Shown: positions 22,046-33,908 of the stretch, piece by piece
Numbering within the stretch: position 1 is the stretch's first letter
Layout of the letters: every line of letters begins with the position of its first letter
Assembly (NCBI GenBank): GCA_964059195.1
Contig: CAXKWD010000003.1
Coordinates: 196,812,174 to 196,876,173 of the forward strand
Reading direction: 5' to 3'
DNA: 64,000 bases
Origin: Ectobius pallidus
Taxonomy: Eukaryota; Arthropoda; Insecta; Blattodea; Ectobiidae
Notes under the pieces: generated by a model
Database searches by the model: none
Told to the model about the DNA's origin: nothing
What the model saw: only the letters and a program-made list of their open reading frames with translations
Made by a program: the position numbers and the translations under genes

Positions 22046-22096
22046 GGTCCAACTTAGGCAACGGTCCAACTTCGGCAACGGTCCAACTTCGGCAAC
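22046..22096. repeat. Three tandem copies of a 17-bp motif
   Basis: The unit ggtccaacttcggcaac occurs three times head to tail, the first with one change. A fourth copy is isolated at 21528 and an inverted relative is at 21208. The arrangement resembles transposase-binding subterminal repeats. Confidence 0.85.
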
Positions 22097-22099
22097 TCT

Positions 22100-22413
22100 C
22101 CCCTTAGTTGTCTATACGTACTGTTATAAATCTTTTTATATTTGACTTGGTAATTTTTACCCTAAGCAAGAACTTAATGTTCAACAACACAGATCAGATT
22201 CATAACCATAACACTCGTTTTAAGCACCTAATAGACATACCACGTTGCAGACTACAAAAAACTATGAAAAGTTACGTATACTTGGGACAAAAGCTTGTTA
22301 ATAAACTACCTCGCACTGTATTGGAACTACCACTGAAAGAAATGAAAAAAAAAAGATTTTATACATGGCTAATGAAAACTCCATTTTATAATACTGACGA
22401 GAGAATGAAATAG
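22100..22413 (+). mobile_element. Jockey-like LINE, 3' part of the interrupted fragment
   Basis: The + strand reads HNHNTRFKHLIDIPRCRLQ then SYVYLGQKLVNKLPRTVLEL and FYTWLMKTPFYNTDE, the typical last residues of this LINE family. An A-rich stretch follows the stop (22414). Together with 20790-21067 it forms one element split by about 1 kb. Confidence 0.75.
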
Positions 22414-22419
22414 AAAAAA

Positions 22420-23205
22420 AAAACTCTTTCCTCGATCCGTAAGCACCGCGTACGGAACTAGTATCGCAATATACTATTACCTATCTAATAAGTCTGTCCA
22501 AGCTATAATGAAATATTTATAGTAGAGCTAAGCTTCCAGATACTGTATTAGATTGTGCTAGCACACGTATGATATTTTAAAAAATTGATATATATTTTTT
22601 AAACTTTAGAACCATTTATTTCAACAGTAGATGAAAGCCTCTGACATTTGTATTCACTGCTGTCAATTGACTGAGTTTAAACACATTTTGGTGGCTGACA
22701 AAGCATCTCGTGTCCCTTCGGTCCATTGACTGGTTTATTTGTATCGCTTTGTTCACTTACACAAATGGCAAGTAATGAAAAAACTGAATCCTACTTTTGT
22801 GAGGGTTTACATAATTGAATTTAATATAAAAAAAGCCTACATATTGAACAGATTGGGAATTTTTTTAACAGAATAAAATAAAGCACAAAAATATCAAAAT
22901 TAATGAGTGTGGTAGAATTTAGAAATATACGGAAGTTTATTAATTTGTAGCTTTCTTGCTTTCTGTTTCCATACACTATTACACTATTTAGAGTTTAATG
23001 CATTACTATGTCTCACACGTCCAAAACTACTTCCCGGAAATACGTAGGCTTACTTCTCTGTTTGTTCACAGCACAGGTCAAAAAGGGGGGAAAAAATTAC
23101 CAAATGAAATGTTTTTTTTCTTTCTTTCTTTTTTTTCTAATGGCAGGTTTACATGAAAAGATATCATTAACCTCTGCAACCTAAGAGAAAATAAATAAAT
23201 AACAT
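22420..23205. other. AT-rich DNA, no gene recognised
   Basis: No exon-like or repeat-family sequence was recognised, apart from low-complexity T and A tracts. Confidence 0.5.
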
Positions 23206-23222
23206 AACATAACATAATGCTT

Positions 23223-23536
23223 GTCCGCCGGCGTGGTCTTGTGGTTAGCATCGCTGACTACAGATCCGTCGGCCCGGGTTCGATTCCCGGTACCTCCTCG
23301 GATTTTCTGAGGTAGAGAGGTCTGGCAGGGGTGCACTCAGCCTCGTGATTAAAAATTGAGGAGCTACTTGATAGAGAAGTAGCGGCTCCGGTCAAGAAAA
23401 CCACCATTAACGGCCGTGGGTGTCGGCATGCTGACCACATGCCCCCCAATCCTGCCATCTGCCTACGGGAGATGACGCAGCGGTCGGGTGGTAGGCCAAG
23501 TCCCTCCAGGGATGTAGCGCCACGGAGTTTAGTTTT
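23223..23536 (+). mobile_element. tRNA-derived SINE, family C, full length
   Basis: The head reads tccgccggcgtggtcttgtg with an A box (tggttagcatcg) and a B box (gggttcgattcccgg), followed by the full body. A perfect 12-bp target duplication, aacataatgctt, flanks it at 23211-23222 and 23537-23548. Family members are at 9847-10152 and 41363-41514. Confidence 0.92.
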
Positions 23537-23599
23537 AACATAATGCTTACAAAATACAATAAAAAACAGTATAATACAATATTAGAGTGTTCCACTTTT

Positions 23600-23958
23600 G
23601 AGGGTTACACAGGATGTTATACAGTCGACATTTTTCTTCTTGCTTCCCAATACCGGTCCCATTCTGTTGTGCTTGAAAGGGCAGGGCAACGTTGTAGGTG
23701 GCTTCTGTCCATGGTCTCTTGTAGATTACATAACATGCAGTTGGGGTCGTTCCGGATTCCAATGCGATGTAGGTGCTTTCCCAAACAGTCATGTTGGACA
23801 CTTAGCCGGAAGATGGCAACCGCTTTGTTTCTTGGCCAGTCAGGAACTTGAGCAATTTCCTTTTCCCAACTTTTGTCACTTATTTTTTGTTCAGTGTCCT
23901 TTTTGTGTATGTTATTGTAGCCTATATTACATTCGGTATAATATTTGACACGATACAT
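23600..23958 (-). mobile_element. LINE fragment: C-terminal zinc-knuckle region of a non-LTR polymerase
   Basis: The - strand frame reads WPRNKAVAIFRLSVQHDCLG then KHLHRIGI, NCMLCNLQETMDRSHLQRC and YWEARR. The CxxC...HxxxxC pattern with PRNKAVA.FRL and HDCL.KHL is the usual C-terminal motif of R1/Jockey-clade LINEs. Only this end is present. The + strand frames over the same DNA are shadows. Confidence 0.8.
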
Positions 23959-24049
23959 GTCAAAACTTTCTCTTGTTCTTGTTGATACTTTACGTTAAGG
24001 ATTCTTTTTGCGATTTTCTCGAAAACTTGGTCATATCTTTTAAAATTCG

Positions 24050-24489
24050 TAAATATAATCAAGCTTTAAGAATTATCAACCAAGTTTTCAAACCATCCAA
24101 GGTAGAGAGACGCACACGAACGAAAGTATATACAATTCTCGCTAGACCCACTCTCTGTTATGGCAGTCAAGTATGGACAATTCGAACTCAGGATGAACGT
24201 CGTTTCACAGCTGCTGTGATGAAATTTTTACGTAGAACGGCTGGTTATAGTCTTCTAGACCACCAAAACTAAAGAACTCAATATTACACCTATTTCTCAA
24301 TACCTGAGTGAGTACAGGAGTAAACTGGCTACACCATATTCACCGCATGAACCGTTCCAGAATACCCAAACAAATGCTTCAATATATTCCATGTGGGAAA
24401 CTATCTGTGGGCAGACCATTCCGGCGATGGAAGGAGACTGTAACAGGCCTTTAGGCCTAATACTTGAAAGGATGATGATGATGATGATG
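24050..24489 (+). mobile_element. 5'-truncated LINE with (GAT)n tail
   Basis: The frame to 24272 reads NQALRIINQVFKPSKVERRT then RTKVYTILARPTLCYGSQVW and MKFLRRTAGYSLLDH. Beyond a frame break the DNA still reads NITPISQYL and, in another frame, IPKQMLQYIPCGKLSVGRPF and RRWKETVTGL. It ends in a (GAT)n tail at 24472-24489. The CYGSQVWTIR motif marks the C-terminal part of an RTE/CR1-like polymerase. Frameshifts show it is dead. Confidence 0.8.
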
Positions 24490-24979
24490 GTCAACGATTT
24501 TGTTTACATTTTGAGCTTTAGTTGTTAGAGTGTCATCACTTTGACAGGTGATGAAGGTTACCTAAAGAAAATAAACATGTTTAAAGGTGTTAGGCTTAAA
24601 ATAATGGTTCGGTCATAAAACAATTATTAATCGTTCTGTTTTACATGCATTTAGGGTTCGGATGTTTATGACATGTCATATTTTTATCCTGACCTCCATT
24701 TTCGCCGCAAACACAAATTAAACATGAATTGCACATTTTTTACCTTAATCGGACCTTTTTATTTTGCATGTAAAGTCATATTTAAGTCATTTTCATGGTC
24801 TTGGTCATATTTCGGTGATATTTGTAATTTAACGTTATATTTCAGTTATAAATTCGGTAAAACAGCACAGTTATGCAGTAAGTACACTAAATTTTCGACT
24901 TGATTCTTTTTTTTTCCGAAAAAAGTCACGAATATTTTGGTTTTACTGTAACCGAAATGTGAAGGGACAATAGCAAGTA

Positions 24980-25332
24980 GAGTTGGATTATTCCCACAAA
25001 GTCTCTGGCCTTGAAGACTATCCCAGCCAGCGAGCTTCTCGTTACGTCTCGTTACCAAGATGCGCGAATTCGGTGCGCGTAAGATCAGTAAGCTACCGCT
25101 GGGCAGAGAGTGAACATCATGCAGCATGTCGCCAGTCGTAGAAAATACTACAATAGTTGAGTGGAGGGATAATGTCGCAGCGAGAGAGACAGACAACACG
25201 TGGAGTGGGATAGGAGAGCTGAGCCAATCAGGGTGCAGCTACCTCCCCTAGCCAGGAACTCAACGAGCGGTGAGACTCGCTCCTAAGGTATATACGTAAA
25301 AACCCAGAGACTTTGTGGAGGTAATCCAACTC
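24980..25332. mobile_element. MITE with TA target duplication
   Basis: The inverted ends read gagttggattattcccacaa and, inverted on the right, gagttggattacctccacaa; they continue through aagtctctgg for about 31 bp. TA flanks both ends (24978-24979 and 25333-25334). The 353-bp interior is GC-richer than its surroundings and non-coding. Confidence 0.8.
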
Positions 25333-25950
25333 TAATTGCATTATTACCTCTTCCTCCTTGTTGTTAACAACTTTCAATAGACATATTCTAAAAATATTTT
25401 CAGTTCACATTTGCAGTGGTATCTGAAACATTAACATATTAGAAGTTCTTTAGAAGTAAAATTGTAAATCGCCTGTAAAATTGTTAAAAGTGATTATCTG
25501 ATGAAATAATGTGATGTAATAATTCAGTATCATTAAACGTTTTAAATTGGAACATTTTTTTTTAGAAAATACATTCTTTTATGAGGTCATATTTAGGATT
25601 TTTAGGTCATATTTAGTCATTTTTAAGGTCATATTTGCAGTCATATTTTCCACTTTTTTAGGTTATAAATATCCGAACCCTACTAATAAGACCTTTCAAG
25701 TCTCCCAGGTGGTGGTGCCTTTATGCTGTTCTTTTTGCAACAAATTAACCAGAGTTCTCTCAAGCAGTTCGGAAGCATTTAGTGGGAAAAGTCGTATAAC
25801 TCCCTGATGATAAGACTGGCAATTTGCTGATCATCACAAGCCTCTACTCGGCTCTGCTGCCGCATCATGAGTTTTCAAGTCTGCCTAAGTTGACATTAGG
25901 AGATGGGGTATGCTGTGTCGAGAAAGATTTTTATGATGGTACTAATGGGT

Positions 25951-26142
25951 CTATATGGCCCAGGGGTCAACTCAGCCTCTAACAGAAATGAGTACCAGCA
26001 GCAATCCTGGGGGTAAAGGCGGCCGGTGCGTAAGGCTGACAACCTTACCACCTTCGTGTGCCGAATGTCCAAAATCTGGGAGCCTCAACCTCCTGGAACC
26101 CTCTGGGCCTCCATGGCCTGTATAGGGATCACTTTACCTTTT
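25951..26142 (+). mobile_element. tRNA-derived SINE, family B, 5'-truncated
   Basis: The element matches the 3' two thirds of the family-B body and ends ggatcactttaccttt. A perfect 10-bp target duplication, actaatgggt, flanks it at 25941-25950 and 26143-26152. The tRNA head is missing. Confidence 0.9.
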
Positions 26143-26269
26143 ACTAATGGGTTTATACAAATTATTTGCTTGAATGTTGCTGTCTTTACTTGTTTCTTTA
26201 ATCTCCTTATTTTCTTAGCAGGCTATTTAGATAACATTTGCAACAATGATTCCTGTATTTATTAAGTGC

Positions 26270-26317
26270 CTGTATTGTTCTTTATGAGATTGTGTGGGGG
26301 ACGAAAAAATGTCTGTC

Positions 26318-26348
<31 letters not shown>

Positions 26349-26805
26349 TCGTCTGTACGCACCATAACTCAAGTACGCTTTTTCGGATTTTCATGAAACT
26401 TGGTATAAACATTCATAATGTCGATGGGAAGAACCCTATTGATATTGAACCAAATCGGTTCACCGGTACCGGAGTAATGCCCAATTTAGTGCCTATTTTA
26501 ATAGATTATGAAAGGCGCCATCACTCAAATACGCTGTAACGGATTTTCATGAAACTTGGTATACCCATTTATAACGTCCATGAGAAGTGCCCTATTGAAT
26601 TTGAACCTAATCTGTTGACCGGTACCGGAGTAAAACCCAATTTAGTGTATATTTTAAAGACGCGGTAACTCAAATACGCTTTACCGGATTTTTATGAAAC
26701 TTGGTATACACATTTAGAATGTCCATGGGAAGACGTCTATTCATAATGGATAAAATCGATTGATCTGTTTCGGAGTAATGCTCAATTTAGTGCCTATTTT
26801 ATGGC
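26270..26805 (+). repeat. Dispersed repeat family 3 with three internal tandem units
   Basis: The repeat starts with tgagattgtgtgggggacg and a CTGT tract. About three diverged units of roughly 135-150 bp follow, each containing cggattttcatgaaacttgg, accggtaccggagtaa and aatttagtgcctatttta. Shorter versions occur at 29880-30165 and 33280-33515. The layout resembles the Helitron families here (CTGT tract, repeated body), but no hairpin-CTAG end was located. Confidence 0.7.
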
Positions 26806-27607
26806 AATATACGTATTCGAAAGAATTTATTAAAAAAATGAAAATCAGTTATCTTGACAACATAGCCTATTGTTTTACTGTGATCTTATAAGGCCTTGGA
26901 TATTAAAATACAGGTAGCTATGACAAAAAACACTATTGTTTTACATGCGTTTATCCAACTAGACCGTTAAAATGACCCAGGTGACCGAGATGGTAGACCT
27001 TTCTTCTTCCGTAAGCCCTGCTTAATGAATAAATCTGGAGCTTAACTTGGAAATCAATTTTAAAAAAACATATTCTGCATATCATAATTGCAGTCATAAC
27101 TGATTAAACAAAAACATACTGGCACTTTTTTACATCAGTTTACCTGATTTTATTATTTTCCACGAAAATTAAAACAATAACATTTCTTTCAGCTTAAAAA
27201 TTTTCAGGATATTCAGGTTTTCTCTGCAGAGGCAATAAGAGATTCCGGGACACATTATGTTAAGGGATACGGGTATTATGTTATTCTACTTGCTACAAAG
27301 CAGTAATATTAATATTACTTCTACTATTTTATCGTTATTACTGCTGCTGCAAATATGAAATTCAGTTCCATGCTCTTTTACTTTGACCTGTGATATAGAA
27401 GTAATACGGAAGACAGCCTTCAGTTCTGAAACTGAAGGTCTCTTTTTGTATTTCTTTCTCAGGTAGAAATTATTTTCGTTTGAATAAACATTATTTTCAT
27501 GATACAGGAAGTTCTTTCAGTCACATAAGTAAATATAGACTATTTGGATACAGATATCTTGACGCAGAGTATTTTTTTTAATGATTTATTTTAAATTTTC
27601 TTTTTCG

Positions 27608-27651
<44 letters not shown>

Positions 27652-28646
27652 AAAAAATACTTATACTGAAGATATTTAAAAGATCCTAGATTATGTTGTT
27701 CACATGATATTAACATACAAACAGAAAAATAATCACTCAGAAATATCTATATTTGTGATCAGGGAAACGGCTGTTCGGTGCATGAAACGTGGTAGCCATT
27801 TTGAAACGATAATTACCCATAGGCCTAACTGTAACAGTTTGATTAATTTTTAAAATAGTATGCAATTTTATAAATAGTCAATAAAGAGTATGTCACACTG
27901 CAAGACTGTAGAGAAATTCATTGTGAGAAAAAAAAAATGATTCACATATTTCTCACCAATGAATTTCATCGAAAGCTGTATGCCCCCTCTTAAGTAAACC
28001 AAATTCACTCCCACAATAATTCTCCTTTCTGTTATTATTGGTCCAACTGCACTGTTACCTAACTCGTAAGCAATATAACAACACATATCTACACGTAGAA
28101 TGATTTCATTCTATCTGTCAATTCACATAACCTACTTTACAGGCGCAACAACGATTTAAATACTAGTGGTAATATAAATCTGAGGAACTTTTCCCTCTAC
28201 TGGTCTCTTTCATTAAGCTGTGTTGACTTAGCGATTTCAGTAAAATTTGCAGAAACTTCTTAAAATTCTCAATATTCCTCGGGACAGGCTACTTGTTTAT
28301 AGAGTCTAATCTGCATTTCAAATTTAATCAAATTATGTCAGCAGCTCTGAACTTCAAGAGCTTTGTGCTTGTACCTCCATTGATTACATTAAAACACCAA
28401 CATGTCAAATTTAGCACGTTAATATTTACATGTATATTTCGTGTTATAATTAATTCAACATGTAAACTCAGTAGGCCTATGTTTAATTTAAAATTTTAAG
28501 ATGTTCAATAGCCTTCCGTTAAGTCAGTTAATGACAAGTCGTGCGATATTGGCTTTGTTTCGCAAAATTCCGTCAACAAAAAACATTGACAACTTTCACT
28601 TGTTTTCTGTCTTCTGAAATCGTGTTATGTAGCCTATTATGTTAAA
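26806..28646. other. No gene recognised; partly repeated
   Basis: 26830-27190 is a diverged relative of 33520-33830 (shared ttcttccgtaagc and ctgcatatcat motifs), so it is probably the 3' half of the family-3 repeat. An (AT)n tract is at 27610-27648. The rest has no recognised exon or element. Confidence 0.5.
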
Positions 28647-29480
28647 TTAGCTTAAAAGGCCCGGCGTCGCCCGGGTTTTTTTATTTTGTAATTGGAAATT
28701 ATCTTATGAAGGACTTTCGATTCTTAAATTATAGGTCATTATATAGGTATTTAGAATTTGAAATAGGAAGGACGACTTATCACACTCAACTATTCCCTCA
28801 GAAAATGTTTGGTATAGCTTTTTATGGCTCATAGAGGATGTAGAATTCTGCATCCCATCGCTTGTACACAGCAAGCCTGGTAGGGGTTCAAATAAGAAGA
28901 AACATAAATTCCGGTAACATAAAATTGTATTGTCTTTGCGGAATATTTTACTTATCATGTTACCATAAAACCGTTTTGAGGATGAAATTAAACACAAAGC
29001 AATATCACTTTCATACTTCTCTCTCCAAAAACCTGCGATATAATACAGTAATATACATATTACCATACCTCGTATTGTTTTCTCTATGTCCAGGGTAGAG
29101 AAAGTTATGTGACTGCATTATTTTCGTGGATTTAGTTCTTTAATATTTATTTATAATATGGATTATATTGATAGTTCTCTAATTTGTCAAGTCTCGTTTC
29201 ATTTATTTCCAAAGCATTATGTGAAGATTGCAAACAGTACTGTTGTTAAGTGAACTGTGATTTGGATTTGTTAATTCTGTGTAGAAATGGGTTAAGTATT
29301 CTCAAAAACATTTAATTTTTGGCATTTAAAATCCATTCTTTTCCAACATCCTTTTTTAGTGAGCACCTACATTATGAAACGAAGGTACTGTCAAAATTCC
29401 AAGTCTCTACCTCTTATAGGCCTAGTTTAGGCTCTACGTATTTCTCTGTCTGTCAGTCAGTCAGTCAGGATAAAGCCTTT

Positions 29481-29557
<77 letters not shown>
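28647..29557 (-). mobile_element. Non-autonomous Helitron, family 2
   Basis: On the - strand the element ends ccgggcgacgccgggccttt, aag and ctaa next to T, a CTRR-type terminus with the GC hairpin. At its 5' end it has (CT)n, (TA)n, aaaggctttatcc and a CTGACTGA tract. The body matches 15939-16848 throughout. The frames on both strands in this stretch carry no recognisable domain. Confidence 0.75.
29480..29557. repeat. (TA)n(GA)n compound microsatellite
   Basis: The same TA-then-GA structure as at 16764-16848 sits at the same place in the family-2 Helitron. Confidence 0.95.
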
Positions 29558-29560
<3 letters not shown>

Positions 29561-29879
29561 GACGAGCGTGGTCTAGACAAAGAACACAAGATTTACTTGA
29601 CGAATTTAAGATTAGGTCTTCCCCTTGGGATTCCAAGGTGTAGGCCTACGCCTACCGCGATATGCTACTCTCACAAAGAACTGATCGAAATCTACATTGC
29701 ACGGCAGAAGGCATTGAAAAAAATTGCATCCCTCCGCCTATTGCCGAGAACTTCAGAAGATTCAGAACATTTGGCAATTTGGAACCATGGTGGTTGAATT
29801 ATATCACTTTAAGTGGTTTTCGATTGCTGTAATCTCCTTTACGAGGGAAGGTAATGCATGTACTGCTGCATTCAATTTA

Positions 29880-30165
29880 TTACGGTATTTATTAAGTGCA
29901 AGAATGGTACTTTATGAGATTGTGTGGTGGACTGTAAAATGTCTGTCCGTGTGTCTGTACGCGCGATAACTCAAATACGTTTCATCGGATTTTCATGAAA
30001 CTTGATTTACGCATTTAAGTTATAAGATCCCTATTGATATTTTATCAATCCCTATTGATCCCTATTATAAGATCCCTAAGATACGCATTGGAAGAACCCT
30101 ATTGATATTGGACCAAATTGGTTCTCTAATACCGGAGTAATGCTCAATTTAATGCCTATTTTGTG
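29880..30165 (+). repeat. Dispersed repeat family 3, copy 2
   Basis: The copy shares tactttatgagattgtgtgg, cggattttcatgaaacttg and ccggagtaatgctcaattta with 26270-26805 and 33280-33515. It has a local duplication of the words gatccctattgatatt around 30025-30070. Confidence 0.7.
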
Positions 30166-30194
30166 ATAGTATATTAGACTGAGGGCCGATTGTA

Positions 30195-30300
30195 TAAACA
30201 CCAGGAGGTGCCCGTGGCTTCGCCACGATAATTCTTTTAAAAATTAAAAATTAAGAGTATAATAATTATTAAAGCATTATATTTATTAACACTTGCACGC
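30195..30300 (-). mobile_element. Helitron family 1, 3'-terminal fragment
   Basis: The - strand reads gtgttaataaatataatg, attatactcttaatttttaa and the hairpin cgtggcgaagccacgggca, which is the family-1 3' end. The 5' part is missing. A second isolated hairpin of this type (ggcgggcgaagccggggg, - strand) lies at 30608-30650. Confidence 0.6.
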
Positions 30301-31512
30301 GAATCATTCATAAACTAAGCCATTAATAATTAATGAAACAGCTAAAATTCCTGCTTTAGAGTACATTCCACGACATGAAAGCGCCCCCTGGGAAAACTAT
30401 ATCAGAATCGATTATGCAGTTCCAAAGAACCTGTGAACACGTAATACGTATTGTTTCTCAGCTGTTTATTGACATGAATATGATGTGAATTTTATTTTAT
30501 CAATTCAGTGTAATTTTCAGAAATTTATGTAATGTTTCAAGGGAAGGAATGGTTTGTTTGGATTATTATTATCAGCGATATTTCAAGAGATAAAACCATC
30601 AATATTTTACAGCTGTTGCCCCCGGCTTCGCCCGCCATTATTCATTGACTCCAGGATTTTTAAGAAAATTACACTGGTAGATTATTAAAAATGTTTGTGG
30701 TTCAGAGCTATGGAAATTGTAAGTAAAAATAAAATTAGAATATTTGTTCATTGTGTTCATTTCACTTAGGCCTTATATAATAAAGAAACGGTTTTCCTAA
30801 TTTTGTAGTCGTCATGAAAGTTTAGACTGCGAGAGACGAACATCGCCGAGTATACCCGATGTCTCACGAAGCGGGCGAGCAAGCACGCTATTTAGGGCCG
30901 TTGAATTGTATAAGAGTAGATTTTGATCTGAGACCAGAGGCGAAAGTTATCTCAGTTCACGCTGAACTCGGAATTGTTTGTTGTATAAAGATCAATATGA
31001 GTTCTATTCACACTGAACTATACTTGATCCAAGATGAGTATGGAGCAGAAATAAACAACAGACTTGCCTTGACTAACTGTGTCCTGTCGTTTCATTGGTT
31101 AATCGCACCAGCGCATGCTTCACGATAGTGCGACAAGCTCAGTTAGATGTTTACTTCCAGTCCGCACACATCGTACAATTATTTATATCTTATGTAATTG
31201 TGAAAACACAAGTTCTGTTAGGTGAATTGCCTGCTTTCGTATTTATATCATACATGTTTTACGACATATATCTAGTAAACAAGTTTTCATTTGTTTTTAT
31301 CGTTGCCTTAGCAAATTTGTTGATACTAAAAAAAGTGACGTAAGTTACTAAATACAAGACTTATTTCATAACATAATTAATAAATTCTGTGTAGGCCTAC
31401 TTTTAATTTACATAATGTGGGATGGGGTACACCACATATTGTAAGTAAAAGTAATAGGTATAACCTCTAATAATTTGTATTAAGTTAGGCCTATAGAAGA
31501 AAATAGCGAGCC
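30301..31512. other. No gene recognised
   Basis: A GC-richer stretch at 30830-31140 contains a 90-codon + strand frame with no recognisable domain. It is not flanked by good splice sites and I do not call it. The remainder is AT-rich. Confidence 0.45.
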
Positions 31513-31770
31513 ATGGCCTTCAGAACTTACGTCACTAATAAAGAAGCGTGCGAGGAAAAAGGTTTGTCTAGCGGAGACAAATTACAGATTGTAAATATAT
31601 ACAAAACACTAAATGCAAACCCTGAAGTGTCTGTGCAAGATGTAGGAGTGAAAGTAGCGTCATCAGTGGGAGTAATTTAAAGTACGGTTTTCAAAGCCCT
31701 GGAAGAATACAGATCTACAGAAGGTGTCATGTCACCGGTCAAAATTAGACCAAAATGAAAGACAAAAAAG
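31513..31770 (+). pseudogene. Degraded helix-turn-helix region, transposase-like
   Basis: From the ATG at 31513 the frame reads MAFRTYVTNKEACEEKGLSS then GDKLQIVNIYKTLNANPEVS and VQDVGVKVASSVGVI. After a stop it continues STVFKALEEYRSTEGVMSPV. A leading helix bundle followed by GV..STVF..L.EY and SPVK resembles the N-terminal DNA-binding part of insect IS630/Tc1-type transposases, which usually has a GVS..T.YR.L.E block and SPGKKRP. At least two stops break it, and a tRNA-like SINE remnant (B-box-like ggattcgattccc, - strand) abuts it at 31780-31800. Confidence 0.45.
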
Positions 31771-32639
31771 TTACTTGGCAGAATTGGGAATCGAATCCGG
31801 GACCCTTGGCGCTTAATGTAAAAGTGAAAGTGAAATTGAAATTGACTTTGCTGTATGTAGTCGATTAAGATGTCTCAGAAACGAACTCTTGTGAACTGTG
31901 CTTTGTACTTTCACATTAGGTTATTTACTTTTGCTTCGTGCTGATCTTGGATCAATAAATAAAGTGAGATTTTAAGTCTAAAACTCCCTACGTTTATTTT
32001 CTTAAACTGGCTCATAGCCGCCTTAATATTTAAAGCGGCGGAGTCCATGGAAATAAACTTATAAATTGGTAAAATTTTCTATGTGTATAGTATTGCTGCT
32101 AGGAGAAGTTTGGATGAATATTCAGAATAGCTGGTAGCAATATTAATGAGCGAACTTTCCTTTCCGTCATCAAATTTAATCATAATTGCCTATTATTATC
32201 TCACTCTGCCTTGACAACTTCACTCAGAGCTCTACTGCCAGCGTAACATGGCCTGAGATACCTTAACTAGCTTTCAACTTCATATCTAATAATATTGAAT
32301 GTTCCGAATCACTGAATGGGTTTCTTCACTAAAATGAAGAATATTGCTTACTTCCGGGAAAAGTGTACTTAAAGAATAATATGAAATGTATAGTTAATAC
32401 CATCAGCTCAACAAAATTTACTTTATGCTGCCTAGGCCTTTATTCAGTCAGTACGTTTCTACAAGTTATGCATTGCCATACATATTTTACTCTTAGACTA
32501 TTTCGTTTTTATTTTTTCTCTACAATCTTCATGTTTGCTTTCTTCTCATCTCTCTTATTTTCTTTACTCTCTCCTATTCTCTTTACTTCTTACCTTACAT
32601 TGGTCATTTGACCTACTTTTTATTATACCTATTTCATAT

Positions 32640-32755
32640 TTGTGTTATTGTAAGTACGCGATGTATTGCTAGCATAGTCATGAACATTGTAATTGGTGTA
32701 TACCTGTAATGTTCATTCTTGATTAAGTAAATAAATAAATAAATATATCTATATA
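32640..32755 (+). mobile_element. Possible LINE 3' end with (TAAA)n tail
   Basis: A short stretch ends in attaagtaaataaataaata, the type of simple tail common on insect LINEs (compare 45790-45831). No coding part is attached, so this is tentative. Confidence 0.35.
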
Positions 32756-33279
32756 CATTAAAGCTCGCCGGCTGTGACCGTGCTGCATCCAATGCCACCT
32801 ATTAACAAGACTGTATTCAGTTTAATTGTAAGTTAATTGAAGATGGCCTTGCTCAGTTGCTATTCATTTGTTTACGACTTGCAGATATCTTTTTTGTTTT
32901 TACATAGGGGCAGAAGAGGATTATGAGTGCATGCCTAAATGGGAAAACACTGAATGATTTGGACGTAACTCACTAAGCTGGGTTTTTCTGGGCTTGAGAA
33001 TTCAAATGAGGTTTTTTCTTGGGCGGCGCACTTTAATCGTGAAATGCACCTTGAAGCCTGTTTTTTAACTCTTTCATATCAATTGTTTTAATTGTTTATG
33101 CATGACTTGGTTAAAGTCATAAATCTGTGGTAGGTTTTAATCGTTTCATTTCGAATGTGCATGGCCATATGTCAAATAGTTCAGAGTTGATTTTCAAATT
33201 ATAGCTCAGTGTTAAATAATATTTCCAATCACTGTTCAGTGTTAAGTGTATGGTCAAAATTTAAGTTTGGCGTCGACTT

Positions 33280-33515
33280 TATTAAGTGCCAGTATGGTAC
33301 TTTATGAGATTGTGTGGTGGACGGGAAAATGCCCGTTTGTCCGTGTGTGTGTGTGTACGCGCGATAACTCGAATACGCTTTATAGGGTTTTTACGAAACT
33401 TGGTATACGCAGTTATAACGTCCATGGGAAGAAGCCTGTTGATATGAGACAAAATCGGTTGACTGGTACCGGAATAATTCTCAATTTAGTGCCTATTTTA
33501 TGGTTACATTTTTAA
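33280..33515 (+). repeat. Dispersed repeat family 3, copy 3
   Basis: The copy has the shared start (tatggtactttatgagattg), a (GT)n tract in place of CTGT, and one body unit ending aatttagtgcctattttatg. Sequence to about 33830 continues to match 26830-27190. Confidence 0.7.
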
Positions 33516-33908
33516 ACAAAATTATCAAATGCAAATCAGTTCTCAAGACATATTGTTTTACAGTGTTCATATACGGCTTTGGAAGTTGCAATACAGTCAG
33601 CTTTGACAAATAACACTACCCACATAGTCCTTCACATATGCTTATCAAACTAGACCTTTGTTCTTCCGTAAGCACTACTTAATGAATCGATGTGGAGCTT
33701 AACTGGGAAATCGATTACAAAAATAGGCTAACTTATTTTCTGCATATCATCATTGCAATTATTATCACTGATTAAACAAAGTATTCTGTCAATTTGTTAA
33801 ATCAGTTTACTTATTTTATTGTTGCGTAAATTTATATCACATTGAATCCCAATTAAATCCACATACATCCACATGAAACTATATTGAATCCACTTTCAAA
33901 CCACATTA

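Larger units (their letters stand above)
21068..22099. other. Roughly 1 kb segment interrupting the LINE
   Basis: The first part may be diverged LINE sequence. From about 21186 the DNA contains the motif ggtccaacttcggcaac and inverted relatives (ttgcttaagttggacc at 21208). It ends cttcggcaactctcccctta at 22087-22106. The inverted subterminal motifs suggest a DNA transposon, but no clean terminal repeat or target duplication was found. An (ACT)n tract is at 21829-21860. Confidence 0.45.

Noticed and set aside
23543..23948. Overlapping + strand frames of 102 and 116 codons.
   Set aside because: The opposite strand carries a clear LINE C-terminus; these are shadows.
30859..31128. An 89-residue frame in GC-richer DNA, considered as a host exon.
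   Set aside because: No recognised domain and no good acceptor or donor at its edges.
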